A stretch of 64,000 nucleotides of DNA from positions 434,001 to 498,000 of the forward strand of contig JALIZF010001637.1 of assembly GCA_029948255.1 (NCBI GenBank), in the 5' to 3' direction. The stretch comes from Telmatactis stephensoni. Taxonomy: Eukaryota > Cnidaria > Anthozoa > Actiniaria > Isophelliidae. Made by a program: the position numbers and the translations under genes. The notes beneath the pieces are model-generated. The model was not told the DNA's origin. It saw only the letters and a program-made list of their open reading frames with translations, and made no database searches. Below are positions 11,535 to 20,919 of this stretch, in pieces (position 1 is the first letter of the stretch; every line of letters begins with the position of its first letter).

Positions 11535-11790
11535 TTAAAAGGAAATAATATGGTTTGTTATTGTGGTCTTCGGGAGTTCTGAAATGCTGTCTTTTTTGGC
11601 GACGTTTCGGCACACTTAGTGCGTCTTCTTCAGGTTTACTCGTGCAATTTAGAATAAATTTGACTCGTGAGTTGAATTTCAAAGAGCACAAATTGCACTC
11701 GCCCTACGGGCTCATGCAATTTTGAACTCGTTCAAAATTGCATGCAAATTTATTCTAAATTGCACTCATAACCATATTATTTCCTATACA
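11535..11790. mobile_element. Foldback element with Penelope-like insert
   Basis: Inverted arms: GGAAATAATATGGTT and GTGCAATTTAGAATAAATTT on the left recur as AAATTTATTCTAAATTGCAC and AACCATATTATTTCC on the right. The left arm is interrupted by about 85 bp. On the minus strand that insert reads CCTGAAGAAGACGCACTAAG followed by CCGAAACGTC, a pattern often seen in Penelope-like retroelement flanks. The centre is GCCCTACGGGCTC. Confidence 0.55.
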
Positions 11791-11803
11791 AATAGTTAAG
11801 TAC

Positions 11804-12015
11804 CTTGGGTTGACATTGCACTTGATCCCCTTGTTGATGGAGATGCAGCAGCTATTTAAACATGCAGACAATTCATAATGTACTGCAGTCAGTTTATCAC
11901 TAACAGTACAATAATCAGTAGCATAATATTATTATGTACATGTAATATCATGTAAATAGTTAAGTACCTTGGGTTGACAGTGCACTTGATCCCCTTGTTG
12001 GTGGAGATGCAGCAG
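11804..12015 (-). CDS. Two tandem 48-nt phase-1 exons (AASPSTRGSSAMSTQ type)
   Basis: Exons 11804-11851 and 11968-12015 encode AASPSTRGSSAMSTQ and AASPPTRGSSALSTQ. Each is preceded by a TAG acceptor and followed by GTACTT. The exon plus its intron forms a unit of about 165 bp that is repeated here with high identity, including the intron text around CAGTCAGTTTATCACTAAC. They belong to the same phase-1 gene as the exons at 3253-4943 and 23403-23752. Confidence 0.65.
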
Positions 12016-12118
12016 CTATAAACATGCAGACAATTCATAATGTATTGCAGTAAGTTTATCACTAACAGTACAATAATCAGTAGCATAACATTATTATGTA
12101 CATGTAATATCATGTAAA

Positions 12119-13228
12119 TGAGGAGTGATCACTTAAAAGGGGTCTTAAAGGTTGACCATAAGATAGGCTGTAATGCACGGTGCGCAAGTCGACCCCGTTT
12201 TGGCATTCTCAGCGCTACAACCATAGCTGGTCCAAGGAAAAACACTGTACGCGTCCAAACATGCATCCCATAATGCATTTCTTCCGCTGGATCAGATACA
12301 GTGGAAGAAAGGATTATGGGCATCCATGAAAAATTTGGACAGCACCCATCCCCTACTCTTAGTCTTAGAAATTTCTTATAAGTGCCGAGCCCCCCTCGCT
12401 AACAGGCCCCAGACGGCACCGATTGCCTTCTTTACAGTTCAAAACTCGCCGAAATGGCCTTGTTGGCTTGGGGAATGCATCACAGAACGACCAGAGAAGC
12501 CTCAATACTCCGGAGATCACAGTTGAACCTTGTCGCCGTAATTACTGTGACTCTTTCTTCGTAAAGTCGCTTCCCACTCCTGAGTTCTTCCAGGAGATTG
12601 TCTCCGTCGTCTTTTCTTGCTTGATGATGCAAGTCAAGCGACTTCTGTGCTACAAAATGACTCGAAAAAGCACTTAGAAGCTGAATTCAGGCCACGATCA
12701 GTACGCTCACCGAACGTAAACCCTAGAATTCGTCAGGCGTCACTGGATAAGTGAGCCTTCAGTCTTCTAGAACAGCACCAAATTGACAGTTACCTTGACA
12801 ACTATTGTTTCTCTTTCCCGTTTTTTTTTCTTTTTCTTCTCTCTTTTTCTCTTTCACAAACACATTTTTTCTGTTTTTCTTTCTTTTCTCTTTCTCATTT
12901 GTTGGTTATTTCTTTTTTTAAGTTTGTTTTTGGTTCCCACTAATTGGCAAAAGAAATCCGAACTATTGTCTTTGTTTTCTGTTTTGTTTTTCCTTCTTAC
13001 CTTCTCTCTCACCCAAGCGCGCTCTTCAGTTTTTCTGTTCATTTTTCTTTCTTTTCTCTCTGTCCCCCCCTCTTTTGAGAGTTTCGTTGTTGTTGTTGTT
13101 CTCTCTCCTATCTTCGCCAAGAAATGACCAAAAAAACCCTAAAGATTGCTGTTAAAGCGGCAAATCTGGAAGATGGTACATCAAAGGGGTCTTAGTAGAC
13201 AAGACCCCTTTTGTGTGATCACCCCTCA
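12119..13228. mobile_element. 1.1-kb non-autonomous TIR element
   Basis: The ends are inverted copies: TGAGGAGTGATCAC then AAAAGGGGTCTT on the left, and the complement TGAGGGGTGATCAC then AAAAGGGGTCTT read inward from the right. Sister copies of the host repeat read GTAAATAGTTAAG, so the insertion boundary is clear and leaves AA on both sides (12117-12118 and 13229-13230). The interior has no transposase. It contains a long pyrimidine-rich block at about 12820-13110 whose open frames on both strands are compositional artefacts. Confidence 0.75.
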
Positions 13229-13241
13229 AATAGTTAAGTAC

Positions 13242-13289
13242 CTTGGGTTGACAGTGCACTTGATCCCCTTGTTGGTGGAGATGCAGCAG
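13242..13289 (-). CDS. Third tandem 48-nt phase-1 exon copy
   Basis: It encodes AASPPTRGSSALSTQ and appears identical to the exon at 11968-12015, with the same acceptor and donor. The following 140-bp repeat unit is cut off at about 13305 by an Asp-coding-like hexamer repeat and then the Ngaro-like element. Confidence 0.6.
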
Positions 13290-13304
13290 CTATAAACATG
13301 CAGA

Positions 13305-13420
13305 CGTAGATGAAGATATAGGTGTAGATATAGATGTAGATATAAATGAAGAGTTTAATTTATATGTAGATGTAATTGTAAATGCAGAAGGAGCGGTAAC
13401 TGTGAATGTAGATATCAATA
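13305..13420. repeat. Degenerate GTAGAT-type hexamer repeat
   Basis: Diverged GTAGATATA / GTAGATGTA units in about 115 bp. One plus-strand frame stays open and would encode an Asp/Val/Ile-rich peptide, but this follows from the repeat and I do not call a gene. Confidence 0.7.
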
Positions 13421-13426
13421 AAGACA

Positions 13427-13658
13427 ATTTATGTTTACCCACCGCACCTGATGTAACATAAATTATTCAAACTGCATTTTCCTAGCTCGTTTACTGGGCA
13501 AGAAGAACAGAACACGACATGGCGTAAAATGGCTGGGGTTGCGGGAACCCCAGCCGCTTTTAATTATAAACTATAAAACAAGTATGTACAATTTGCCTAA
13601 ATGTAAATAACTGGAGTTCTAATTAATGCCCAGTAAAGGTGAGGGCAACTAAACTGCC
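13427..13658 (-). repeat. B2 terminal repeat of the Ngaro-like element
   Basis: 232 bp identical by eye to 13974-14205. It contains a strong 10-bp-stem hairpin, GGCTGGGGTT...AACCCCAGCC, near 13530-13554. Confidence 0.9.
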
Positions 13659-13973
13659 GCTGGCTCTATCTAAATATAAGCAAAAAGAGGACAGGCGAGG
13701 GGAGGAGGTGGGGCAAAATTTACGAACGTCTGTCGGGACAAGTTGCTTGTAAGAAGTGACGCTATGACTCACAACCGTGGAGTGAATACCCCTTAGAGGG
13801 GGAACGAATAGAATGCCACAAGACCCCCTCCACACGTGTCCAGGCAATGATTATGTAACGCAACTATGCGTAACTCGCGTAATCCGAGGTGATTACGTAA
13901 CAAATCAGGCTTACACAGGGAACCCAAAGATCAGTGTGCAAACATAAAAACTCTATTTGCGAGCAAATATATC
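13659..13973 (-). repeat. A2 internal repeat of the Ngaro-like element
   Basis: It is related to the 5'-end repeat at about 19830-20043: both end in AACATAAAAA...CTATTTGC.AGCAAATATA, with CACGTGTCCAGG upstream. Many substitutions and indels separate the two. Confidence 0.75.
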
Positions 13974-14205
13974 ATTTATGTTTACCCACCGCACCTGATG
14001 TAACATAAATTATTCAAACTGCATTTTCCTAGCTCGTTTACTGGGCAAGAAGAACAGAACACGACATGGCGTAAAATGGCTGGGGTTGCGGGAACCCCAG
14101 CCGCTTTTAATTATAAACTATAAAACAAGTATGTACAATTTGCCTAAATGTAAATAACTGGAGTTCTAATTAATGCCCAGTAAAGGTGAGGGCAACTAAA
14201 CTGCC
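13974..14205 (-). repeat. B1 internal repeat of the Ngaro-like element
   Basis: Identical by eye to 13427-13658, including the hairpin. It lies just downstream of the recombinase gene's 3' untranslated stretch (14206-14594), which carries no gene of its own. Confidence 0.9.
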
Positions 14206-14594
14206 ACAGCAAAATGATACCGAATCATTTTGCAGCCCCACCCAAGGAAAATGCAGAAGGAAAACAAACAACAGGAATTGAACGTAGTTAAATAATATAG
14301 AAATTTGAATACCAGCTCTAGAAACCTGCAGCCCCTGCATGACAGGTCTAATCATGGTCAACAAAAGGTAAAAATGTTGAGTATATTTAACAATATCTTG
14401 TGGAGCCAAGTAAGGGAGGAAAGCTGCCTGGAGCCCCTGCATACCAGGCCAACTTTCCAGTAATACAAAATTGCAGCTATTTTGACTAATGAAAATAAAA
14501 CACATGGATGGATAAAAGGCTGCCCGCCCCTGCAAAGCAACCCTTTTTCATTCAATGTTTACACAAAGATCACAGTTACCCCTGAAAACAACAG

Positions 14595-15554
14595 TCAGGT
14601 TGACATAGCAGGAATGCGAATATACTTGGAAAAGGCATTGGAGCTCCACCTGCCCAAAGAACGAATTTGCGCATCGGACAACCCTCTGTCAGCAGCATGA
14701 GATGCAGCCCCGATCCTGAAGCTATGCCCTTTATACCGACTAGGGTCGAGACCACAAAGTTTAATGGCCTGGGCCAACTTTTCCGTAAAAAGTGATCTAC
14801 TAACCGGACTGCCATCTACCAACTGAAAAAGGGGGCCAGGTTGATTACCTCTAACACCTACGTATTCAAGCAGAAGTACGACTGGGCAATATGGAGGTTG
14901 ACGATTAACCACTATAGAAAAAGGACGTTGATTATAGCTGTGTTTGTAATCGCCAAACGTCAACTTAAGGGCTACAACACTACCGGATTGATCGACAAGT
15001 TTTGATAATTGATGCACCTGAATACATAAGGAAGGAGTGACTGACGTAATTGTCATCTCTCCCACACGAAGGAATGCATAAAAAGCTAGTGAATACATGG
15101 CCCTAAATAAACGCTGCAGGTAATTTGAGCATGACAGAGATGCAACACTCTCAAGCAGCTTGTGTAAAATGGGTTGCGTAATAGGTAAACGACTGTCGAG
15201 ACGAGAACCCAACTTGTGATAGCCTTTAAGTATTTGAGTAATAAAAAATGCCTTAGAGGGGTCAGGATGACCAGCCAGCTTGTGCGAAAAACCGATAGCC
15301 GATACATAAGTATAAACAGTGGAAGGTGCGTAGCTACAATCAAACAAATAAGCAATAAACAGAGCTAACATAGGTGGTGATATCGGTAGTGACATCTCGA
15401 TAAATGTAAAACGTTCATGCATAAATTTCTGAAATAGAGACCATGCTCTCTTATAAGTGGGGATTGACGACTTCTGTAAGCTAGATTCCATTAGGGTCAA
15501 GACGATAGGGGCCAATTCTGAGGCTGCAGGGAGAGAGGTACCACTGTTGGGCAT
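14595..15554 (-). CDS. Tyrosine recombinase of the Ngaro-like element (319 aa)
   Basis: The C-terminal half shows the phage-integrase-type catalytic set in order: Arg in FLRVGEM (about residue 165), His-x-x-Arg in GHSFRIGAASHAA, a His/Trp position in LGRWSS, and Tyr in KYIRI near the end. An N-terminal SAM-like region (YKRAWSLFQKFM) precedes it. The enzyme would integrate a circular DNA copy without a target duplication. The ORF overlaps the end of the RT/RNase H frame by 58 nt in another frame. Length and motifs are intact. Confidence 0.93.
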   Translation of the reverse strand: MPNSGTSLPAASELAPIVLTLMESSLQKSSIPTYKRAWSLFQKFMHERFTFIEMSLPISPPMLALFIAYLFDCSYAPSTVYTYVSAIGFSHKLAGHPDPSKAFFITQILKGYHKLGSRLDSRLPITQPILHKLLESVASLSCSNYLQRLFRAMYSLAFYAFLRVGEMTITSVTPSLCIQVHQLSKLVDQSGSVVALKLTFGDYKHSYNQRPFSIVVNRQPPYCPVVLLLEYVGVRGNQPGPLFQLVDGSPVSRSLFTEKLAQAIKLCGLDPSRYKGHSFRIGAASHAADRGLSDAQIRSLGRWSSNAFSKYIRIPAMST

Positions 15555-17119
15555 GTGTCCATGTGGGAAGGGGCCAGCTCCCTGAATGTTTGCACCTGCA
15601 GACGAGATAAAGAATCGGCTAACTTATTGGATATCCCTGGAATATGCTTAGCTCTAAACAGAATGTTGTGATTCAGACATGTCAAGACCAATTTGCGAAC
15701 AAACCCCATCAAGGTTTTATCCTTACAGGATTGCTTGTTAATTACATAAACTAAAGATTCATTATCTGTAAAAAACAAGATGCTCTTATTTGCCATCTGG
15801 TGGCCCCAAAGACAAAGGCTTAGAACTATGGGATAAAACTCTAGTGTTGCAATATTCTGTGATGTCCAGGAAACCGGCCATTTGCCGTAGCACCAGTGGT
15901 TTTGGAAAATAGCCCCAAAACCCAATGCACCAGAGGCATCAGTAAAGAGGTTTAAGTGATGCGAATTCAGCCAAATGTCATCAATGAAAAAGGATTTACC
16001 GTTAAACTTAGACAAGAATTTTAGCCATACTCTCAAATCTTCCTTAACCGGATTGCGAAGTCTAATGTAGTGAAAAGGAGATAGCACATTAACAGTTAAA
16101 TCAATAAGGCGACGCAAGAATGCTCTACCCGGTCTAACTACTGAACAGGCAAAATTTAGCAAGCCAATTAGAGACTGAACTTCCCTCAAGGTCACTTTTT
16201 TACGATGTAAAAACTCATTTATGAGCGAAACACATTTATCAATTTTGTCCTTCGGCAACCTAGCTTCAAATAGTACCGTATCAAGCTCTATTCCAACAAA
16301 TGATAACGTCGTCGAGGGACCGCAAGTCTTTTCAGGAGAGATTGGGATGCCGAGATATGAACAAAGGCTAACAAATAAATCTAGCTGCTGCTGACACAAG
16401 GTGTTCGACGGGGCAATGAAAAGAAAATCATCTAGAAGATGTAACATGTGATCAATGTGCATTTTATGTTTGGCTATCCACTCCACTGCTGTACTAAAAG
16501 TTTCAAAGGTGAGACAGGAACTTGAACAGCCCATGGGCATACAACGATCATAGTAAAACAAACCTTTCCACTTCATGCCGAGCAGCCCATAATCATCAGG
16601 GCTGATCGGAATGATGCGGAAAGCGTTTTTGATATCAGTCTTAGCCAAATAGCACCCTTGCCCCAACTCCTTAATCTGATGAATGGCATCTTCAATTCGT
16701 GTGTAATAAACTCGAGTGTGTTCAGGAGGAATGCCGTCATTAACTGATGACCCCTTAGGGAAGGAGAGATGGTGAATCAAACGAAACTCACCCGGAGTCT
16801 TTTTAGGCACCACACCAAGTGGTGATACACGAAAAGGTTCAAATGGAGGAGAGGCGAAGGGGCCAACAAGTCTACCTGCTGCCAATTCTTTTTGCATTTT
16901 AACATCAACTGCTAAAGGATTTTCCAAAGCCGATTTTAGATTATCTGCAAGACTTGACTGACGACTGCCCTCAAAGTGAAGAGGAAAGCCGTCAGAAAAC
17001 CCTCTTATCAAAATTTCTGCGGTAGAGTGGTCATAACCAATTAATAAGCTAGAAAGACGATCAACTCTTACTGGAGTTGGTAGATTTGGCCCCTGTGAGG
17101 GTTGATTCTGATGACCCAT
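15497..17119 (-). CDS. Reverse transcriptase / RNase H of the Ngaro-like element
   Basis: The open frame extends up to 17314, but the ATG at 17119 (MGHQNQPSQG) is the likelier start because the part upstream overlaps gag. RT motifs are AKTDIKNAFRIIPI, MPMGCSSS and the LLDDFLF catalytic box. RNase H follows with LFTDASGALGFGAIF, TDNESLVYVINKQSCKDK and HIPGISNKLADSLSR, the DIRS-type arrangement. It overlaps the gag tail by about 59 nt, so translation may use frameshifting or reinitiation (inference). No stop interrupts it. Confidence 0.93.
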   Translation of the reverse strand: MGHQNQPSQGPNLPTPVRVDRLSSLLIGYDHSTAEILIRGFSDGFPLHFEGSRQSSLADNLKSALENPLAVDVKMQKELAAGRLVGPFASPPFEPFRVSPLGVVPKKTPGEFRLIHHLSFPKGSSVNDGIPPEHTRVYYTRIEDAIHQIKELGQGCYLAKTDIKNAFRIIPISPDDYGLLGMKWKGLFYYDRCMPMGCSSSCLTFETFSTAVEWIAKHKMHIDHMLHLLDDFLFIAPSNTLCQQQLDLFVSLCSYLGIPISPEKTCGPSTTLSFVGIELDTVLFEARLPKDKIDKCVSLINEFLHRKKVTLREVQSLIGLLNFACSVVRPGRAFLRRLIDLTVNVLSPFHYIRLRNPVKEDLRVWLKFLSKFNGKSFFIDDIWLNSHHLNLFTDASGALGFGAIFQNHWCYGKWPVSWTSQNIATLEFYPIVLSLCLWGHQMANKSILFFTDNESLVYVINKQSCKDKTLMGFVRKLVLTCLNHNILFRAKHIPGISNKLADSLSRLQVQTFRELAPSHMDTCPTVVPLSLQPQNWPLSS

Positions 17120-18268
17120 TGTTGGTATACTGCGAACGACCTTGGGCACGAAAATTAGAGTTTGGGTTGGAGCGAAAATTGCAGGTCGAAGCCCTATGAG
17201 TACCGCCACACTTGAAACAGGTATGATTATAAGAACAGCCATTGCACCTGTCCCCCCGATGAAATTTGAAGCAGTACCCAGCAGGCACTCGACCGTCCAA
17301 TTTTGCTCTCCCACCTGTTACTTTTGGTTGCGGGTTGGACCCTAATGACTGAGAACGCAGCCAGAGTTCCCCATGGATGGTCCCCCAAGGCATGGAGGAA
17401 GCATGGGACTGACGAAGATACCTAAAATTCTCGTCATAAAATTTCCAATTATGGCCATGCAATGCTAAATCTCGAATAATACCCCCATACTTCATCAACT
17501 GAGGAGCCTCCATGGGGAACTTACTGGTATACACCCCCACAAAGATGTGAAAGGCACTGGTCCACATATCTATAGTGGAAATCTTTTTAGGCCTAGAAAC
17601 TGATTCCAAACATAAGGAAGGTGCTGAACTGTTCTCAGCATTGCCAATTGAAATTTGAAATTTATCCTCAAAAAGGGGATTGTTGAGAAGGGCCCCAAAG
17701 TCTATATATTCCTGACTCCAAATCTTCGCCTTGAGCTTATCACTGACCCTACCATCAATGGGGATTCCACAAGACTGAAATAACTGACCAGGTACTTGGG
17801 GGGAATGGATGCAGAAATGTTACCTTGAAGGGCTCCATTCAGAGAAGTGACTGCATTAGATACAATGTTGGCAGAGGAGATGCTAACTTCCTGTAAAAAG
17901 GGACTTGAAACATGAGGGGAGCTAGAAGCAGATGATTGAGGTAAAATTGCTGATGACGTAGAGGCTTGTGACAGGCGCTTGGTGACCTCGTCTGCTACCT
18001 TTTGGACGATGGCAGATAGAAGACCATCAGGTAATCCCTGCTGTGCTGTGCCAGGAATAGGCTGCTCTTCGATGACGTCCACCACAGGGTTAATTTCAAG
18101 GGCAGGAGTGACTTGGTCCACCTGCAAATGTGTGCCACTTGAACCTGGTGCGGTACTCAAGGAGTGGTTGAGTGTTGCTGCCTTTCGTCTGGTTCTCATG
18201 GCCGGTGGAACAGAACTGGTCATGTTATTGGAACGCTTGTTACGTGTGGCCCTACGTGCTGGAGGCAT
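17061..18268 (-). CDS. Gag-like ORF of the Ngaro-like element, with a frameshift
   Basis: It starts at ATG 18268 (MPPARRATRNKRSNN), runs through a Ser/Thr-rich region, then changes frame near a run of six G (17798-17803). The continuation in the second frame (GIPIDGRVSDKLKAKIWSQEY, then a zinc-knuckle-like CFKCGGTHRASTC near 17200-17240) reads on to 17061. The sequence after the homopolymer in the first frame is short and ends at 17702. A one-base slip in the homopolymer explains it: mutation, assembly error or, less likely, programmed frameshifting. Confidence 0.8.
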
Positions 18269-18442
18269 GCTGAAATCAAAGAAAAGGAAGGAGGGCAGAA
18301 CCCAAAGTCCACAAAATACTTCAGACCGTAACCATGATAAATTGAAGGCTGGGACGAGCCATGCCAAGAGAAAATTATCTCGACGAAGACAGCAAGCCCA
18401 AGTTGCCAACAAACCAAAATATAAACGTTGTATTCACACCCA

Positions 18443-18965
18443 AAGGACGTAGCCTTGTGGGATAACAAATTAACATTCCCTAAGGACGTAGCCTTGTGGG
18501 ATAACAAATAAACATTCCCTAAGGACGTAGCCTTGTGGGATAACAAATAAACATTCCTAAGGACGTAGCCTTGAGGGATAACAGATAAACATTCCCTAAG
18601 GAACGTAGCCTTGTGGGATAACAAATAAAACATACCTAAGGACGTAGCCTTGAGGGATAACAAATAAACATTCCCTTAGGACCTAGCCTTGAGGGATAGC
18701 AAATAACATTCCTAAGGACATAGCCCCATAGGATAAATTAAAATTTCCCTGGGAACGTAGCCCCATAGGATAAAATTAAAAACTCCCTGGGGACGTAGCC
18801 CCATGGGATAAAATGAATAAAGATCCCGGAGGACATAGCCCCACGAGACAAAATTAAACAAACTTGACATAAATAACTCCCTGAGGAAACAGCCTCATAC
18901 AATATAAATAAGATAAAGATAAATAATCTGAGAACATAAACCCACTGGGATATCAAATAACTCAA
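18443..18965 (-). repeat. About 12 tandem copies of a 38-40 bp unit inside the Ngaro-like element
   Basis: The unit GGACGTAGCCTTGTGGGATA plus an ACAAATAAACATTCCCTAA-type spacer repeats head to tail. The left copies keep GCCTTGTGGG or GCCTTGAGGG; the right copies drift to GCCCCATAGG. Open frames across this block come from the repeat and are not called. It separates the SGNH gene from gag. Confidence 0.9.
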
Positions 18966-19049
18966 CCATGGACTGCCCCAAAAAATATTTCCCATTAAGT
19001 AATTCTTTAATAAGGGGATACTCGGGAATAGGGGACAAACACAATAAGT

Positions 19050-19631
19050 TTATAGAAAGCTTAAGGCCTTAAGAATGGCTCCACGATAAGACCTATATAA
19101 CAAATATTGCCCAACACGGTTAAGATGAACTCCGTCGGCTACGTAAAATGGCTTATGTGGGGAAGAAAAAGCAGAATGTGTCCAACAAAAAACATTCGGG
19201 ATGGGGGATAAAACCACCTCCAAGTACTGTTTTAAAACTTTAACCCGCTCGGCGAATTGCAAAGCGCCCGAGAAGCCCTGACCACGTGGGATAACGTGAC
19301 AATAACCCAAAGCTTTAACCGAAGCAAATCCCAAAAGCACGCGAACTAACTCTTCGATGGAAGAGCCGACGACCTCTGGGGAAAGGGAGGAGAGATCGTT
19401 GGTCCCCAATTCCAGGATTATAATATCCAAGGCCAACTGTTTAACCAAACGAAGGTCGTGAGCGAACGCTTTGGAAACCGTGAGGCCGCCCGTCCCGAAC
19501 AATCGAACCGTGGCGTGCTTTAAACCAAAATCACGGCGGGCCCTAACATCAAAACAACATTCTAAGTCCCTTTTAAGTCTCCTAACAAAGGAATGACCAA
19601 AAACAAGAACAGAAGGGGTATCGTGAGGCAT
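19050..19631 (-). CDS. SGNH hydrolase ORF of the Ngaro-like element (193 aa)
   Basis: Block I is VFGHSFVRRL (Ser nucleophile in GHS), the middle block is ELGTNDLSSL (Asn of GTND), and block V is DGVHLNRVGQ (catalytic Asp and His), the full SGNH/GDSL set. Such ORFs are known in Ngaro retrotransposons. A role as esterase or acetylhydrolase is inferred from the fold; its substrate is unknown. It is the first ORF after the A1 end repeat on the minus strand. Length is normal for the family and no defect is visible. Confidence 0.9.
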   Translation of the reverse strand: MPHDTPSVLVFGHSFVRRLKRDLECCFDVRARRDFGLKHATVRLFGTGGLTVSKAFAHDLRLVKQLALDIIILELGTNDLSSLSPEVVGSSIEELVRVLLGFASVKALGYCHVIPRGQGFSGALQFAERVKVLKQYLEVVLSPIPNVFCWTHSAFSSPHKPFYVADGVHLNRVGQYLLYRSYRGAILKALSFL

Positions 19632-19829
19632 AATATAAAGGCACGTGGTGAGGTGTGATAAAATTGTAATTGACCCAAATCCACCGATTCAAGTAACTAA
19701 TCCAGGCCAAAACACTAATAAAAGCAATCCCAGACCACAGTTCTTAAGAACAAAGGGGGTGGGCCTCTCAGATAAAAAGGTAAGAAGGAAATAAACTCAC
19801 CTAAGAATATAAACAGCTGTAGCAAATTC

Positions 19830-20043
19830 ACAACGTCTGTCACTACAAAGATGAAGTAGCAAGTGACGCGCAAACAACGCTGGGCATACGTAAACCCCTG
19901 CGAGGGGGGTTGAATGAAATACCCCCAAACACCCCCTACTCACGTGTCCAGGAAGTGATTACATAACAATGCCTGATTACACAGGAAACCCACTGTCCAA
20001 TGAGTAAACATAAAAATCCTATTTGCCAGCAAATATACCATTT
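19830..20043 (-). repeat. A1 end repeat of the Ngaro-like element
   Basis: The right end, ...CTATTTGCCAGCAAATATACCATTTA, corresponds to the A2/B1 junction at 13950-13980. This marks the 5' end of the minus-strand element. The inner boundary is approximate. Confidence 0.75.
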
Positions 20044-20919
20044 AAGTGAACATTAAAAGAGAAAGACAAAAAGCTTCATTTATTTCATGTGAATGGTCAC
20101 CTATCATTTATGTTTTATTTTTTACCAATCTGGTAAATTTTTAACATTTTCAATGAAAAAAATAATGTTGTGTCATGGGCATAACATCAACTATTAAATC
20201 AGGTGAAATTAATAATTTCATAATCCCTATGAATTTTCACATCTTTTTAAAAAAATACCAGTTGTAGTAAACTATAAAGGGTCCAAACTCAGCAACAATA
20301 TTGAAATAATTGTCAATCTCTTTCCATCACTGGTCAGAGAGTGGAAGTTTTGCTGTCACGGATGTAAACAACAGTGTCACGGACGCAACACACAAGAAAT
20401 CCAAAAAGAAATTAATGTTTTTGCTTGATTAACTCTTGTGAACTTAAATTTGAGCATTTTAATCAATGCGTGCATGGTCACAGTTATTGTGCTCACATGA
20501 ACATGCATGCTCAGTAAATAATAAAAGTAGGCATGCATGCCCTTGTAGAACCAGACATACATTGTATTTAAAGACTATGTTAAGACTATTTTATTACTAT
20601 GTCAAGCTATTTAATTGCTATTTATTGCTTGATACCATCTATTTTATTGCTATGTTACCATGATCATAACATAGTATGCTATAGGTAAAGCATTGTCATT
20701 TCTATGTGAATGCTATGTAAAAATAAAATAGAAATTTTTTTAGATAGTTATGTTATTGCTATTTACCGGACAGACATAGTACTTACATAGTCTATGTTTT
20801 TCCCATCTATCCAAAACATGATTCCTTGCAGTCAACATGGTACTATTCAATCTCTATGTACTTTTAAACATAGTATCTAAATAGCTATGTTTTTTTTCTA
20901 TTCACGCGAGAGCGAAAAA
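20044..20919. repeat. AT-rich spacer with an ACATAG/CTATGT word array
   Basis: From about 20570 to 20895 the hexamers CTATGT and ACATAG (inverses of each other) recur more than fifteen times at irregular spacing. The flanking part, 20044-20560, shows nothing I can name. Confidence 0.6.

Larger units (their letters stand above)
13427..20043 (-). mobile_element. Ngaro/PAT-type tyrosine-recombinase retrotransposon
   Basis: On the minus strand the order is A1 (about 19830-20043), SGNH hydrolase ORF, a tandem-repeat block, gag, RT/RNase H, tyrosine recombinase, then B1 (13974-14205), A2 (13659-13973) and B2 (13427-13658). B1 and B2 are 232 bp and identical by eye. A1 and A2 are recognisably related (CACGTGTCCAGG, AACATAAAAA, GCAAATATA) but diverged. 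The split direct repeat layout, a YR instead of an integrase, and no target duplication are hallmarks of the Ngaro/PAT branch of DIRS-like elements. The gag has one apparent frameshift, so this copy may be near-intact rather than functional. Confidence 0.88.

Noticed and set aside
12783..13127. 114-residue open frame on the plus strand and an 88-residue one opposite
   Set aside because: They arise from a pyrimidine-rich low-complexity block (poly Phe/Leu/Ser, or Lys/Arg/Glu opposite) inside a TIR element.
18220..18663. 147-residue minus-strand frame with repeated SHKATSLGN
   Set aside because: It is a read-through of the 39-bp tandem repeat, whose length is a multiple of three.
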